Counted from the first letter of the stretch, positions 16,584 to 25,793 are shown. The stretch: 46,304 nucleotides of DNA from JBDKJS01 sp039806065 (GCA_039806065.1 JBDKJS010000124.1:1-46304), one strand, 5' to 3'. Numbers and translations: made by a program. The notes: generated by a model from the letters alone, not told the origin.

Positions 16584-18260
16584 ATGAAAAAATTTACTTA
16601 CCAGCATTTACTTTTACTTTCGCTTTTTACAAGCGTGGGTTTATTATCTAATGCAACAACAGACCCTTCGCCCATTACCGGGCCAGCTTTTGTTTGTTAC
16701 AATCAAAGTGGTACGGTGTATGAAGTAACCAACATCCCTGGTGCTACTTTTAATTGGAATGTCACAGGAGGAGGCGTTATTACCAGTGTAAATGGTACCA
16801 ACAGCATTACCATTGATTGGGGTACCACATTTGGTGATGTTTGCGTAACGGCTGATGATGGGAGTGGAGTGAGCAATCCATCATGTTTAGCAGTGCAATA
16901 TGCCAATGATAGACCAACATTGCCGGATACTATTTTTGGCGCACAGAATACTTTGTGTCCTAGTCAAATTGTTACTTATTCCGTTCCTTTGGATTTACTA
17001 GCCACCACTTATGATTGGATAGTACCTGCCAATACTACTATATTGTCAGGACAGGGAACCAACACTATTGAATTATTGGTTCAGCCATTCTTTAATTGGG
17101 GCTATTTAAGAGTATCGGCCATCAATTGTCGTGGAACTAGAGGGCAGAAGGCCATTACCTTGTTTTCAAAACCTGTAACACCGGGGCCAATAGCAGGCCC
17201 ACAAGTAGGAGCATGTGCAGGCAATACATACACCTATAGTATTACCCCTGTTAATGGAGCCACATCTTATACTTGGATTGCCCCCGCTGGAAGTTTAATT
17301 TCAACTCCAGCAGCAAGTGGCAATCCGCTTACCTCAAGTGCTACCACTGTATCGGTAACTTTTTCTTCTAGTTTTACTGTTGGAGATCTAAGTGTGGTGT
17401 CTAACAGTGGTTGTGGTAGTAGCAATCCAAGAGTTTGGAGAATTAGGTCCGTACCCATGCGACCTGGAGCCATCAGTGGGTTACAGTATGGTTTGTGCGA
17501 TTTGGCAAATGTGCCTTACAGCATAGCTCCACTAGCAGGCGCCACCAGTTATACTTGGACACTTACCCCTTCTAGTGCAGGAACAATAGTTGGAAATGGT
17601 AATAGCATCACAGTGAATTTCACTGGCAGTTTTACTGTGGCAAATCTATGCGTAGTAGCTTCTAATGATTGTGGCAATAGCATTGAACGATGTATGAGAA
17701 TATTTGCAATGCCACAAAGGCCTGGCCCAATTGAGGGTCCAATAGGAGCTTGCAATAGTAACCCCAGCATAAGCATAGCCTATTATGAAATAGATCCTGT
17801 ATTTGGTGCTAGTGATTACACTTGGACTGTACCTTTGGGAGCTACCATAATAAACGGACAGGGAACCAATGAAATAACCGTAGATTTTTTAGGGGGTACT
17901 ACGGGTGATGTTGTAGTAACTGCAAATAACATTTGTGGAGTAAGTATTCCGCGTAAGTTGAATGTGATTGTCAATGGTTGTAGAATAGGTTCGATGTCAT
18001 CTATAAGTATTGATGCCATTAGAGCCTTTCCTAATCCGGCACATGATCAAATAAGCCTAAGCCTCACTTCAGGTACTGATCAAGCCATCAACATTGTTAT
18101 ATTAGATGTGGCAGGTAGAAAAGTTCAATCATTCCAAAAATCTTGTGTAGTTGGTTCAAATGTGATAGAAATGCCAGTAGCGAATTTAGAAAAAGGTATT
18201 TATTTTATTCAAATAATAATGGAAGGAAGGTCAGAGAAGGTAATGTTTGTTAAAGATTAA
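16584..18260 (+). CDS. T9SS-exported protein with PKD-like repeats
   Basis: A 558-residue secreted protein. The ATG at 16584 gives a standard signal peptide (MKKFTYQHLLLLSLFTSVGL), whereas the longer frame adds 14 residues without one. From about residue 27 to 470 there are five repeats of 85-95 residues, each opening like PGPIAGP or PSPITGP. They continue as C....YSI.P..GA.SYTW..P.G, typical of the PKD-like family found next to T9SS sorting domains. The last ~78 residues form a type A sorting domain (AFPNPAHDQISL to the end), so export through the type IX system is expected. No catalytic domain is seen; a structural or adhesive surface role is likely. It lies upstream of a clear terminator and is probably a single-gene unit. 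Confidence 0.85.
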   Translation: MKKFTYQHLLLLSLFTSVGLLSNATTDPSPITGPAFVCYNQSGTVYEVTNIPGATFNWNVTGGGVITSVNGTNSITIDWGTTFGDVCVTADDGSGVSNPSCLAVQYANDRPTLPDTIFGAQNTLCPSQIVTYSVPLDLLATTYDWIVPANTTILSGQGTNTIELLVQPFFNWGYLRVSAINCRGTRGQKAITLFSKPVTPGPIAGPQVGACAGNTYTYSITPVNGATSYTWIAPAGSLISTPAASGNPLTSSATTVSVTFSSSFTVGDLSVVSNSGCGSSNPRVWRIRSVPMRPGAISGLQYGLCDLANVPYSIAPLAGATSYTWTLTPSSAGTIVGNGNSITVNFTGSFTVANLCVVASNDCGNSIERCMRIFAMPQRPGPIEGPIGACNSNPSISIAYYEIDPVFGASDYTWTVPLGATIINGQGTNEITVDFLGGTTGDVVVTANNICGVSIPRKLNVIVNGCRIGSMSSISIDAIRAFPNPAHDQISLSLTSGTDQAINIVILDVAGRKVQSFQKSCVVGSNVIEMPVANLEKGIYFIQIIMEGRSEKVMFVKD

Positions 18261-18277
18261 ATTCTAAACCATACAAG

Positions 18278-18310
18278 AAACGGCTGAGAAAATATCTTCA
18301 GCCGTTTTTT
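18278..18310 (+). terminator. Intrinsic terminator after the PKD-like T9SS gene
   Basis: A 10-bp stem (AAACGGCTGA with TCAGCCGTTT) around a 10-nt loop is followed by a T run (seven T, 18305-18311). It sits 18 nt after the stop of the plus-strand gene and before the convergent purA. Confidence 0.9.
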
Positions 18311-18346
18311 TATGGTTAATACTTCCTTCTATTTTTTAGTAACAAA

Positions 18347-19618
18347 CTATTTCCTTAAAATTGTTTGTGATCTATCGGGCCCTACAGAGACTATTGTTAT
18401 AGGAACTTCTAACTTCGATTCTATGAATGAAATATATTTATTCAATGAATCAGGAAATTGAGCTGTAGCATTAACCTTGGTTAAATCTGAACTCCAACAA
18501 GGTAAATTTTCATATACACAAGTTACCTCTTCGTCAACAAGATCATAGGGCATGTAGTCAATTTTTTTTCCATTAATTTCATAATGCGTACAAACTTTTA
18601 TTTGATCAAAACCACTCAATACATCGGCTTTCATCATAATAAGTTCAGTCACACCATTAATCATAATGGCATATTTAAGGGCAGGCAAATCCAGCCATCC
18701 GCAGCGTCTAGGTCTTCCGGTGGTAGAGCCAAACTCGTTTCCAGCCTTTCTTAATCGTTCGCCAGTCGCATCTTCTAATTCAGTAGGAAATGGTCCGCTG
18801 CCCACTCTTGTACAATAGGCTTTGAATATCCCTAAAACTTTTCCAATATTTTTTGGAGCTATTCCTAATCCTGTGCAAGCACCAGCGGTAATTGTATTTG
18901 AGCTGGTTACAAAAGGGTAGGAGCCAAAATCAATATCAAGTAAAGAGCCTTGAGCTCCTTCGGCTAAGATTGTTTTTTTGCCCTTGATAAATTCATTGAT
19001 AGTGTGTTCACTGTCAATTAATTTTAATTTTTTAATGGCATTCAAACTTTCCATCCACTCCTTCTCAATTTCATCAATATCAGCCGTAAAGTGGTGGTGT
19101 TTTAATATATCTAGATGTTTTTCTTTAAGGGCATTGTATTTTTCAATGAAATTATTTTTTTCTAAGTCGCCTACCCTAAGTCCATTCCTGCCAGTTTTAT
19201 CCATATAGGTGGGTCCTATTCCTCTAAGAGTACTTCCTATTTTTGATTTTCCTTTTGCAGCTTCACTAGCTGCATCCAGGAATTTATGGGTTGGAAGAAT
19301 AAGGTGCGCTTTTCTAGAAAGCCATAAGTGAGCTACTACATCTATCTTATGTACGGCCAAAGCCTCTATTTCCTTTTTAAAGGTAATAGGGTCTATCACT
19401 ACACCGTTTCCAACGATATTGATACAATTGCTTCGAAAAATACCAGATGGAATGGTGTGCAACACATGTTTAATTCCATTAAACTCTAGTGTATGGCCTG
19501 CATTTGGTCCGCCTTGAAAGCGTGCAATCACATCGTATTTTGGGGTTAACACATCCACTATCTTTCCTTTCCCTTCATCTCCCCATTGCAATCCTAATAA
19601 TACATCAACCATGATCAT
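18347..19618 (-). CDS. purA: Adenylosuccinate synthetase
   Basis: Converts IMP, aspartate and GTP to adenylosuccinate, the first committed step to AMP. The N-terminus has VLLGLQWGDEGKGKIVD, containing the GDEGKGK nucleotide loop and catalytic Asp. RFQGGPNAGHT follows with the catalytic His. STTGRPRRCGWLD and the late VGPDRSQTI are also family motifs. The 423-residue length is normal. Two in-frame ATGs lie two codons apart (19618 and 19612) and either could be used. It follows a STAS gene and a fur-like gene on the same strand, an order I recall from other Bacteroidota. Confidence 0.96.
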   Translation of the reverse strand: MIMVDVLLGLQWGDEGKGKIVDVLTPKYDVIARFQGGPNAGHTLEFNGIKHVLHTIPSGIFRSNCINIVGNGVVIDPITFKKEIEALAVHKIDVVAHLWLSRKAHLILPTHKFLDAASEAAKGKSKIGSTLRGIGPTYMDKTGRNGLRVGDLEKNNFIEKYNALKEKHLDILKHHHFTADIDEIEKEWMESLNAIKKLKLIDSEHTINEFIKGKKTILAEGAQGSLLDIDFGSYPFVTSSNTITAGACTGLGIAPKNIGKVLGIFKAYCTRVGSGPFPTELEDATGERLRKAGNEFGSTTGRPRRCGWLDLPALKYAIMINGVTELIMMKADVLSGFDQIKVCTHYEINGKKIDYMPYDLVDEEVTCVYENLPCWSSDLTKVNATAQFPDSLNKYISFIESKLEVPITIVSVGPDRSQTILRK

Positions 19619-19666
19619 TATGTTGAAGCCTAAGAGCTTCTATTAATTGTATAGAAATTTTAATAA

Positions 19667-20014
19667 TTAATTTTGAAATTGTTTTACTGCACTAGTAAGA
19701 TCGTCAGTAATAGTAAATACGGTGTTAAGTTTGGTGATGATTAACAATTCTTTTATCTTATCAGAGATAGCACAAATGGTAGTATCGCCACCATTTTTTC
19801 TTGATTTGGTAAGTATGTTTACCAATACATTAAGGCCATTGCTGTTTAAGTATTTAAAATTTTCCATGCTAATAACAAAGCTGGTAATTCCCTTGTTGAT
19901 CAATTCTTGAATTTCTTCAAGTAGGGGATTGGCTTGATTCTTATCAATCAAATTTCCTGACATTTCTACGATAGCGTAGCTCCCATTATTCTTTATTTTG
20001 TATTCAAAATTCAT
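19667..20014 (-). CDS. STAS-domain anti-anti-sigma factor type protein
   Basis: A 115-residue single STAS domain. The stretch FVISMENFKYLNSNGLNVLVNI corresponds to the strand-helix region of SpoIIAA. Ser58 in NSNG aligns with the serine that kinase-type anti-sigma factors phosphorylate (DSSG in SpoIIAA). In Bacillus such proteins switch a sigma factor through an RsbW/SpoIIAB partner, but no anti-sigma kinase is encoded nearby, so its target is unknown. It starts 4 nt after the fur-like gene stop and is surely co-transcribed with it. Confidence 0.85.
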   Translation of the reverse strand: MNFEYKIKNNGSYAIVEMSGNLIDKNQANPLLEEIQELINKGITSFVISMENFKYLNSNGLNVLVNILTKSRKNGGDTTICAISDKIKELLIITKLNTVFTITDDLTSAVKQFQN

Positions 20015-20018
20015 ATAG

Positions 20019-20507
20019 TTATTTATTTAATTGTGTTAAGTGTTTGCATTGACCTTCATTAGCAAGTGTATTGCATTTGCCATAAAAGTTTAGTGAGTGA
20101 TGGGTTATATTGAAATTTAATAACTCTCCCATCATTGATTGTATTTGCTGCAAACGAGGGTCGCAAAATTCGAAGACATGGTTACAGTTTTCGCAAATTA
20201 AGTGATCATGTTGTTTGTATGCGAATGATTTTTCGTATCGGGCTAGATTTTGCCCAAATTGATGTTTGGTGATTAGATCGCATTGCAGTAGGAGTTCAAT
20301 GGTATTGTAAAGGGTAGCACGGCTTACAGCATATTTTTTCTCCTTCATTTTAGTATAGAGTGTATCTATATCAAAATGGTCGTTAGTAAGGTAAATTTCT
20401 TCAAGTACTGCATATCGTTCCAGCGTTTTACGGTGCTTGTGAAGTTCAAGAAAGTCAGTAAATTTTTTTACTACTTCTGGGTTAATTTTAAGTTGAGGTA
20501 CTTCCAT
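20019..20507 (-). CDS. Fur-family transcriptional repressor
   Basis: A 162-residue metal-sensing DNA-binding protein. The winged helix lies in the first ~90 residues (KKYAVSRATLYNTIELLLQCDLI, with the recognition helix in ATLYNTI). The dimerisation domain follows with HDHLICENC at 100-108, which supplies metal-binding His and a CxxC. A second pair of cysteines, C145 and C154, is eight residues apart instead of the usual two. Whether it is Fur, Zur or PerR cannot be told: the extra N-terminal His typical of PerR versus Fur cannot be judged by eye. It sits between lepB and the STAS gene and is likely co-transcribed with both. Confidence 0.88.
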   Translation of the reverse strand: MEVPQLKINPEVVKKFTDFLELHKHRKTLERYAVLEEIYLTNDHFDIDTLYTKMKEKKYAVSRATLYNTIELLLQCDLITKHQFGQNLARYEKSFAYKQHDHLICENCNHVFEFCDPRLQQIQSMMGELLNFNITHHSLNFYGKCNTLANEGQCKHLTQLNK

Positions 20508-20533
20508 TTATTACTTTGTGAAGGTACATAAAT

Positions 20534-21730
20534 TTACAATGTACCTGCCAGGCTGCTGACAGAATGAAATAATCTTTCCCAGCGTATTTTTTTAAATATA
20601 TTCGATTCATTTGTTTCCCAACTCATCCACACAAAAACGGCTTTGCCTACAATATGATCTTCTGGTACAAAGCCCCAAAACCTGGAATCTTGGCTATTGT
20701 GTCTATTATCTCCCATCATAAAATAGTAGTCCATTTTAAAGGTGTATGAATTAGCTGGTGTGCCGTTGATCCAAACTTGCCCATTTTTTTCTTCTACATT
20801 ATTTTTCTCATATTCTTGGATTGCCCTTCGGTAAAGTGCAATATTACTGCTATCAATTTTTACCACATCACCTTTTTTAGGTATGTATAATGGACCAAAA
20901 CCATCTGGTGTCCAGCTAAATTTTTCACTATTAGGAAAAATGCTGGTTCGGTTAAAGCTTAGTTTATTGAAGTCGTATTTTTCAATTGCTTTTACTATTC
21001 CAAAGTTTTTTAATTCTCCGGCTGTAGTCTCGGTAATGTTAAACTGATAATTTTCATGAGCACCCATTGCTAGTTGTTCTTGCATACTTTGCCAATCATG
21101 CCAACCGATTCGTTTCAAAGCATCAAAGTTGAATGCGCTACCATCAGTAAATACTGCATAAGCATGCTGCATCTGTTCAGGATTTTTTTGTGCTGTCCCA
21201 TTGATGAATACTTGCTGATTGATAATTTTAAGGGTGTCGCCAGGTGTTCCTACACATCGCTTTATATAGTTTTCTTTTTTATCAACAGGGCGGCCTTCGG
21301 TTTCGGCTGGGTAATTAAAAACTACACAATCACCTTTTTTAATTTTTCCAAATCCAGGAAGTCTGTGGTAGCCAATTTTAATCCACTCCAAATATGATTT
21401 AGCATTTCCAAACGGAAGTGTATTGTGCACAAAGGGAAATGATAGGGGAGTATTGGGTATTCTAGCTCCATAGCTCATTTTGCTAACAAACAAAAAATCA
21501 CCAACTAGAAGTGATTTTTCCATTGAGGATGTAGGGATAGTGTAGGCTTCAAAAATAAATGTGCGAATGATAGTTGCAGCTATTACGGCAAAAATTGCAG
21601 CGTCTACCCACTCTCTTAGGTTAGATTTTCGCTGGCCGGGTCTTGTTTTAAGTAAAAACCATACGCCAAGCGTAAATATTCCAAAGATAATATCTTTAAC
21701 TAACTCCCAATTGATTCTGATTTTTTTCAT
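20534..21730 (-). CDS. lepB: Signal peptidase I
   Basis: An inner-membrane serine protease that removes signal peptides from Sec- and Tat-exported proteins. Two N-terminal hydrophobic segments (IIFGIFTLGVWFLL and AAIFAVIAATIIRTFIF) precede the catalytic Ser69 in TIPTSSME. The general base is Lys157 in NYIKRCVGTPGD. The C-terminal MMGDNRHNSQDSRFWGFVP is the box E signature. At 398 residues it is longer than most; an insertion of ~140 residues between the lysine box and the GDNR box is normal for the Bacteroidota form. Its gap to dapB is 112 nt and to the fur-like gene 26 nt. Confidence 0.95.
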   Translation of the reverse strand: MKKIRINWELVKDIIFGIFTLGVWFLLKTRPGQRKSNLREWVDAAIFAVIAATIIRTFIFEAYTIPTSSMEKSLLVGDFLFVSKMSYGARIPNTPLSFPFVHNTLPFGNAKSYLEWIKIGYHRLPGFGKIKKGDCVVFNYPAETEGRPVDKKENYIKRCVGTPGDTLKIINQQVFINGTAQKNPEQMQHAYAVFTDGSAFNFDALKRIGWHDWQSMQEQLAMGAHENYQFNITETTAGELKNFGIVKAIEKYDFNKLSFNRTSIFPNSEKFSWTPDGFGPLYIPKKGDVVKIDSSNIALYRRAIQEYEKNNVEEKNGQVWINGTPANSYTFKMDYYFMMGDNRHNSQDSRFWGFVPEDHIVGKAVFVWMSWETNESNIFKKIRWERLFHSVSSLAGTL

Positions 21731-21842
21731 GCAGCAGGTAACAGTTTTTAATTATAGGATTGGCGAAATAAAGGTTGATAGTTTCCTGTTTTTCACTGCT
21801 GAAAGTTACGTAGCCAGCGTGGTATTATTTCTTAAATGAACG

Positions 21843-22580
21843 TTAATTGTTAACACTTTTTTCTAATAAATCGTCTAGTGTAAAAAAGCCTTCTTTGCCT
21901 ATGATCCATTGAGCAGCTATTAGTGCGCCTTTGGCAAATCCATTTCTGTTTTTAGCATTATGTGTAATTACAATCTCGTCTTCATCAGATTGCCAAAAAG
22001 TGGTATGCGTTCCCGGCACATCTGCTATTCTTTGAGAAAAAATATTTATGGTGTTGGCTGCACTCGATTGATCGTTGGTTACAAGTTGCCAATTTTGATA
22101 TTTGCTTTGGTTGGCTATGATTTTTTCTGCCAAGGTAATAGCAGTGCCGCTGGGTTGGTCTTTTTTTTGAATATGGTGCACTTCCGATATCTTTAACTGA
22201 TATGAAGCGTGCTTGTCAAACAAATGAGCGGCTATATTATTTAACTTCCAAAACAAGTGTACACCAATGCTGAAATTGGTTGAAGCTATGAGCGCACCTT
22301 TGCAGGCTGCAACTTTTTCTTTTACCTTTTCAATTTCTTGGTGCCATCCAGTGGTGCCACATACCATGGGCACGCCTGCTTCCAAGCAGCAGTACATATT
22401 GTGTAATGCTGCTGAAGGAATGCTAAAATCTATTGCCACATCTGCCTTTTTTAATGACTGGAGTGCTGCTTTGAGTTGATCAGAATTGTTGACAATGCAA
22501 TGGATTTGATGCCCATGTCCCAAAGCTATTTTTTCAATTAGTTGGCCCATTTTGCCATGACCTATTATTGCAATTTTCAT
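21843..22580 (-). CDS. dapB: 4-hydroxy-tetrahydrodipicolinate reductase
   Basis: Reduces the dipicolinate precursor in lysine and diaminopimelate (peptidoglycan) synthesis using NAD(P)H. The Rossmann start GHGKMG is at 7-12. FSIPSAALHN and VCGTTGWH follow, and the active-site stretch SEVHHIQKKDQPSGTA carries the catalytic His135/His136, Lys139 and the substrate-binding PSGTA. At 245 residues it is slightly short but complete. It follows the DUF5683 gene by 53 nt and precedes lepB. Confidence 0.95.
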   Translation of the reverse strand: MKIAIIGHGKMGQLIEKIALGHGHQIHCIVNNSDQLKAALQSLKKADVAIDFSIPSAALHNMYCCLEAGVPMVCGTTGWHQEIEKVKEKVAACKGALIASTNFSIGVHLFWKLNNIAAHLFDKHASYQLKISEVHHIQKKDQPSGTAITLAEKIIANQSKYQNWQLVTNDQSSAANTINIFSQRIADVPGTHTTFWQSDEDEIVITHNAKNRNGFAKGALIAAQWIIGKEGFFTLDDLLEKSVNN

Positions 22581-22633
22581 ATCTGGGTGAATAAAGACAG
22601 TGAAGTCATTTAGCTAAATCAGTAAATATGTTT

Positions 22634-23182
22634 TTATTGTTTAAAATTAAAAGACAACCCCAATCCTAATGCCATTCCATTGCCACAAGGAATAATAGAT
22701 GGCTTTGGCTTAAAGCTCAGTTGGTCTGATACTTCAAATGTTCTGAGGTGGGCATCAACATAAGCATCAATGATATTTAGCGAGTACCAAACGCATCCTA
22801 AGATGATACTTAAGTCTCTATTTCTTTTGTAATAATCTTTAGCCTCGCGCAGTTGTTCATCAGTAATGTTTCCAAAATCGTCATTGGTTGATGGGTCATT
22901 GTCATATCGGTTAACCAAGGCAGTTTTAAATTTCTGATAGTTTTTTTGATTGAATGAATATGTATAGCCTAGCGTAGCAAAACCTAGATAGATGATTGGT
23001 GGCTTCCAATATTTCTTATTGTAAAACTGTCCTGCTCCAGGCAAAATAGCAGAAAACAATGTAGCTCTTTTACTATAAGCTAATGAAAGGGTGTCAATTG
23101 GTTTTTCACTGGCCTCTTGCGCATGTGCCTTGGTGAAGAGCAAAAGTAGTGTTACTGCAAATATTGCTTTTTTGAGCATCAC
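22634..23182 (-). CDS. DUF5683 membrane protein
   Basis: A 182-residue protein with an N-terminal signal peptide or anchor (MMLKKAIFAVTLLLLFTKAHA). It then carries the DUF5683 signature: SKRATLFSAILPGAGQFYNKKYWKPP, hydrophobic IIYLGFATLGYTYSF, then DYYKRNRDLSIILGCVWYSLNIIDAYVDAHL. The function is not known. Conserved placement next to parB, as here with a one-base stop/start overlap, is common in Bacteroidota and suggests an envelope or division role, but that is inference. Confidence 0.85.
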   Translation of the reverse strand: MMLKKAIFAVTLLLLFTKAHAQEASEKPIDTLSLAYSKRATLFSAILPGAGQFYNKKYWKPPIIYLGFATLGYTYSFNQKNYQKFKTALVNRYDNDPSTNDDFGNITDEQLREAKDYYKRNRDLSIILGCVWYSLNIIDAYVDAHLRTFEVSDQLSFKPKPSIIPCGNGMALGLGLSFNFKQ

Positions 23183-24087
23183 TAGTAATTGAGCAGGTCG
23201 AGAATTCGATTCAGGTCAGTATCATTGGTGAATGGAATAATTATTTTTCCACGCCCTGAGTTACTTCTTTTCAATTCTATTTTAGAGCCAAAGTGTGAAG
23301 TGAGTACGTTTTGAATTTTTGTGAACTCAAATGAGAGCTGATTTTTTACTTGCGTATCTTTCTTTTTCTGTTGCGATTTATTTCCTAATTCTCTTGCTAA
23401 ATCTTCGGTTTCTCTAACGCTTAGTTGCTTGGATTTAATTTCTTTAAAAATGTATAATTGATTTACTACATTGTCAACTCCTATGATGGCTCTTGCATGC
23501 CCCATGCTCAGGGCCGTATCTCTAACTGCTGCTTGAATTTCAGGAGGGAGTTTTAGCAATCGCATGTAATTGGTAACAGTGCTTCTTTCTTTTCCCACCC
23601 TCATGCTTAATTCTTCCTGAGTTAGTGCACATTCTTCCAATAACCTTTTATAACTAATAGCTACTTCAATGGGGTTAAGGTCTTGCCGTTGAATATTTTC
23701 GACCAAGGCCATTTCTAGCATTCCTTGATCATTGGCTATTCTAATGTAAGCAGGTATTGATTTCAGACCGGCTAATTTAGATGCGCGCCACCTCCGTTCC
23801 CCACTAATTATCTGAAACTTGTCGTAGCCAAGTTTTCTTACCGTAATTGGTTGAATGATGCCCTGTTCTTTAATAGAATTACTTAGTTCGGTAAGTGCAT
23901 TGTCGTCAAAGTCTAATCGAGGTTGAAATGGATTTGCCTCAATTTGATCCACCCCAATTTGGGCAATAGATCCTGCCAAACCTGCTGCAGCGCCTTCATT
24001 AGGTTTAATGGTTATATCGGTTTCAGTATTTTCAAGTAATGCGCTCAGGCCTTTGCCAAGGCCACTTCTGCGAGGTGGTGTACTCAT
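23182..24087 (-). CDS. parB: Chromosome partitioning protein ParB
   Basis: A 301-residue CTPase and DNA-binding clamp that loads at parS. NPFQPR (52-57) and GERRWRA (96-102) are the N-terminal nucleotide-binding boxes. The helix-turn-helix follows, with LTQEELSMRVGKERSTVTNYMRLLKLP. The C-terminal ~50 residues, LTSHFGSKIELKRSNSGRGKI to the end, form the dimerisation domain. The ATG overlaps the parA stop by four bases, so the two are coupled. I saw no sequence close to the usual GTTTCACGTGAAAC parS near these genes. Confidence 0.95.
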   Translation of the reverse strand: MSTPPRRSGLGKGLSALLENTETDITIKPNEGAAAGLAGSIAQIGVDQIEANPFQPRLDFDDNALTELSNSIKEQGIIQPITVRKLGYDKFQIISGERRWRASKLAGLKSIPAYIRIANDQGMLEMALVENIQRQDLNPIEVAISYKRLLEECALTQEELSMRVGKERSTVTNYMRLLKLPPEIQAAVRDTALSMGHARAIIGVDNVVNQLYIFKEIKSKQLSVRETEDLARELGNKSQQKKKDTQVKNQLSFEFTKIQNVLTSHFGSKIELKRSNSGRGKIIIPFTNDTDLNRILDLLNY

Positions 24088-24893
24088 TCAGCTATGGGTA
24101 TTATTTTTTCTGACTGCTTAATTTTGGTAAGATTGTTTTTTTGCAGTATTTCTCGTGCCAAGTTAAGGTAGTTAACAGAGCCTTTGCTACTAGCATCATG
24201 CATGATCACTGTTTGCCCAAAGCTTGGAGCTTCGCCTAATTTAGTATTTCTATGAATTATGGTGTCAAATACCATTTGCTGAAAATGAGTTTTTACATCT
24301 TCCACTACTTGGTTGCTCAGTCGCAGTCGGCTATCATACATGGTTAACAATATGCCCTCTATTTCTAATTCAGGATTAAGTCTTGATTGTACAATTTTGA
24401 TAGTATTTAATAGTTTTCCAAGGCCTTCAAGAGCAAAATACTCACACTGTACCGGCACAATTACGCTGTTAGCAGCAGTGAGTGCGTTTATGGTTACTAA
24501 TCCTAAAGATGGAGAGCAGTCGATTATGATGAAGTCAAAATCATTTTTAAGTGGTTCAAACACTTCTTTCATCTTACGTTCTCTATTTGGGAGATTGATC
24601 ATTTCAATTTCAGCCCCTACAAGATCGATGTGTGAAGGGATGAGCCAAAGGTTAGGAGTTTCTGTTTGGATGATCGCATCCTTTGGATTGGTTTCATTGA
24701 TGATGCATTCATAGATGCTCAGTTTTACAGCTCTAGGATCAAATCCTACACCACTAGTGGCATTGGCCTGTGGGTCACTATCTATCAGTAGCGTTTTAAA
24801 TTCTAATACTGCAAGGCTGGCAGCCAGGTTCATGGCCGTGGTAGTTTTACCTACTCCGCCCTTTTGGTTTGCTATGGCTATGATTTTTGACAT
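24084..24893 (-). CDS. parA: Chromosome partitioning ATPase ParA
   Basis: A deviant Walker ATPase of 269 residues. KGGVGKTTT at 11-19 contains the signature lysine, FKTLLIDSDPQANATSG is the Walker A' region, and DFIIIDCSPSLGLVTINAL is Walker B. It works with ParB and parS to move replication origins apart. It starts 33 nt after the UPF0173 hydrolase stop and overlaps parB as ATGA, so UPF0173, parA, parB and DUF5683 look like one transcription unit. Confidence 0.96.
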   Translation of the reverse strand: MSKIIAIANQKGGVGKTTTAMNLAASLAVLEFKTLLIDSDPQANATSGVGFDPRAVKLSIYECIINETNPKDAIIQTETPNLWLIPSHIDLVGAEIEMINLPNRERKMKEVFEPLKNDFDFIIIDCSPSLGLVTINALTAANSVIVPVQCEYFALEGLGKLLNTIKIVQSRLNPELEIEGILLTMYDSRLRLSNQVVEDVKTHFQQMVFDTIIHRNTKLGEAPSFGQTVIMHDASSKGSVNYLNLAREILQKNNLTKIKQSEKIIPIAE

Positions 24894-24926
24894 GTGTATT
24901 TCAGATTGAATGGGAGTATGAAGGTA

Positions 24927-25607
24927 CTAAAAAGTTAGGGTTTCGCCAATGGATGGCAATAATAGTTTCAAATCGGCATTTTCAAATTTTTGGATGGCTT
25001 CTTGGGTGTTTATTTTAATGGATTCAAATGTATTATAATGCATAGCTATTATGGTATTGCATTTAATAAAATCAGCTGCTATCACAGCGTTGTCAATTCC
25101 CATCGTATAATTGTTGCCGATTGGCAAGAAAGCAAAATCTAGTTTTTTATAGTCGCCAATTAGTTTCATGTCATAATGTAAGGCGGTGTCGCCAGCGTAG
25201 TAGAAATTGCCTTGATTGCTTTCAATTAAAAATCCCATTGGGCTGCCACCATAAGTGCCATCAGGCAAACTACTACTGTGTACGGCACTTACGCACTTTA
25301 CCTTCCCGAAGGGAAAATGGAAGTGGCCACCAATATTCATTCCATGCACATTGGCTACTCCTTTTTGTTTCAGCCACATACAAATTTCATGTGCTGCTAT
25401 GAAGGTTGCATTTGTGGTTTGAGCAAAATGGATGGCATCAGCTATGTGGTCTTCGTGGCCATGCGAAATGAGAATGAAATCGGGTTGAATAGTTGATAGA
25501 TCAATTCCTTTGGCTAAAGGATTGGGTGTAATAAATGGATCGAAAAGGAGCTGATAACCAGCTATTTCAATTGCAAAGCAAGAATGTCCAAGAAAAGTAA
25601 CTTTCAT
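24927..25607 (-). CDS. UPF0173 metal-dependent hydrolase (metallo-beta-lactamase fold)
   Basis: The start at 25607 gives 226 residues beginning MKVTFLGHSCFAIE, the normal family N-terminus. The longer frame from 25655 adds 16 residues that do not match. SHGHEDH supplies H49, H51, D53 and H54 of the metal site; later FYYAGDTALHYDMKLIG and AMHYNTFESI give the remaining ligands. Family members have the metallo-beta-lactamase fold, but the natural substrate is unknown. It is the first gene of the likely parAB unit, behind a candidate promoter. Confidence 0.9.
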   Translation of the reverse strand: MKVTFLGHSCFAIEIAGYQLLFDPFITPNPLAKGIDLSTIQPDFILISHGHEDHIADAIHFAQTTNATFIAAHEICMWLKQKGVANVHGMNIGGHFHFPFGKVKCVSAVHSSSLPDGTYGGSPMGFLIESNQGNFYYAGDTALHYDMKLIGDYKKLDFAFLPIGNNYTMGIDNAVIAADFIKCNTIIAMHYNTFESIKINTQEAIQKFENADLKLLLPSIGETLTF

Positions 25608-25651
25608 AATGTTTAAAGGCAACCCAAACGCGTGAATTAGACGTGAAAAAT

Positions 25652-25664
25652 CCAATAATATTGG
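25652..25664. promoter_or_regulatory. Short palindrome in the leader of the UPF0173-parAB unit
   Basis: CCAATAATATTGG is a perfect 6+1+6 palindrome lying between the candidate -7 box and the UPF0173 start. It could be a protein binding site. It is short enough to be chance in AT-rich DNA. Confidence 0.25.
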
Positions 25665-25681
25665 CTAAGGTAGCTTCATTG

Positions 25682-25689
25682 CAAAAATA
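25682..25689 (-). promoter_or_regulatory. Candidate -7 box of the UPF0173-parAB unit
   Basis: Minus-strand TATTTTTG fits TAnnTTTG; the predicted leader is about 70 nt. At the expected 18-nt distance the -33 position reads TCTT, so the promoter is only moderately supported. Confidence 0.45.
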
Positions 25690-25753
25690 AACTAATAAGT
25701 TGGTGTGAAGATTAAAGTTACCAACAAATAAAGGCGATGTTAATAAATAAAAA

Positions 25754-25793
25754 TGCTTGCTAGTGAGTCAAGATCAAGACTCACTGGCAAGCA
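25754..25793 (-). terminator. Intrinsic terminator after the DUF3276 gene
   Basis: A 16-bp stem with one mismatch (TGCTTGCTAGTGAGTC against GACTCACTGGCAAGCA) has an 8-nt loop. On the minus strand it is followed by TTTTTATTTATTA. It lies 24 nt after the DUF3276 stop. Confidence 0.88.

Noticed and set aside
19624..19641. GAAGC...GCTTC hairpin in the short gap before purA
   Set aside because: The stem has only 5 bp, no T tract, and lies where read-through from STAS to purA is expected. Too weak to call.
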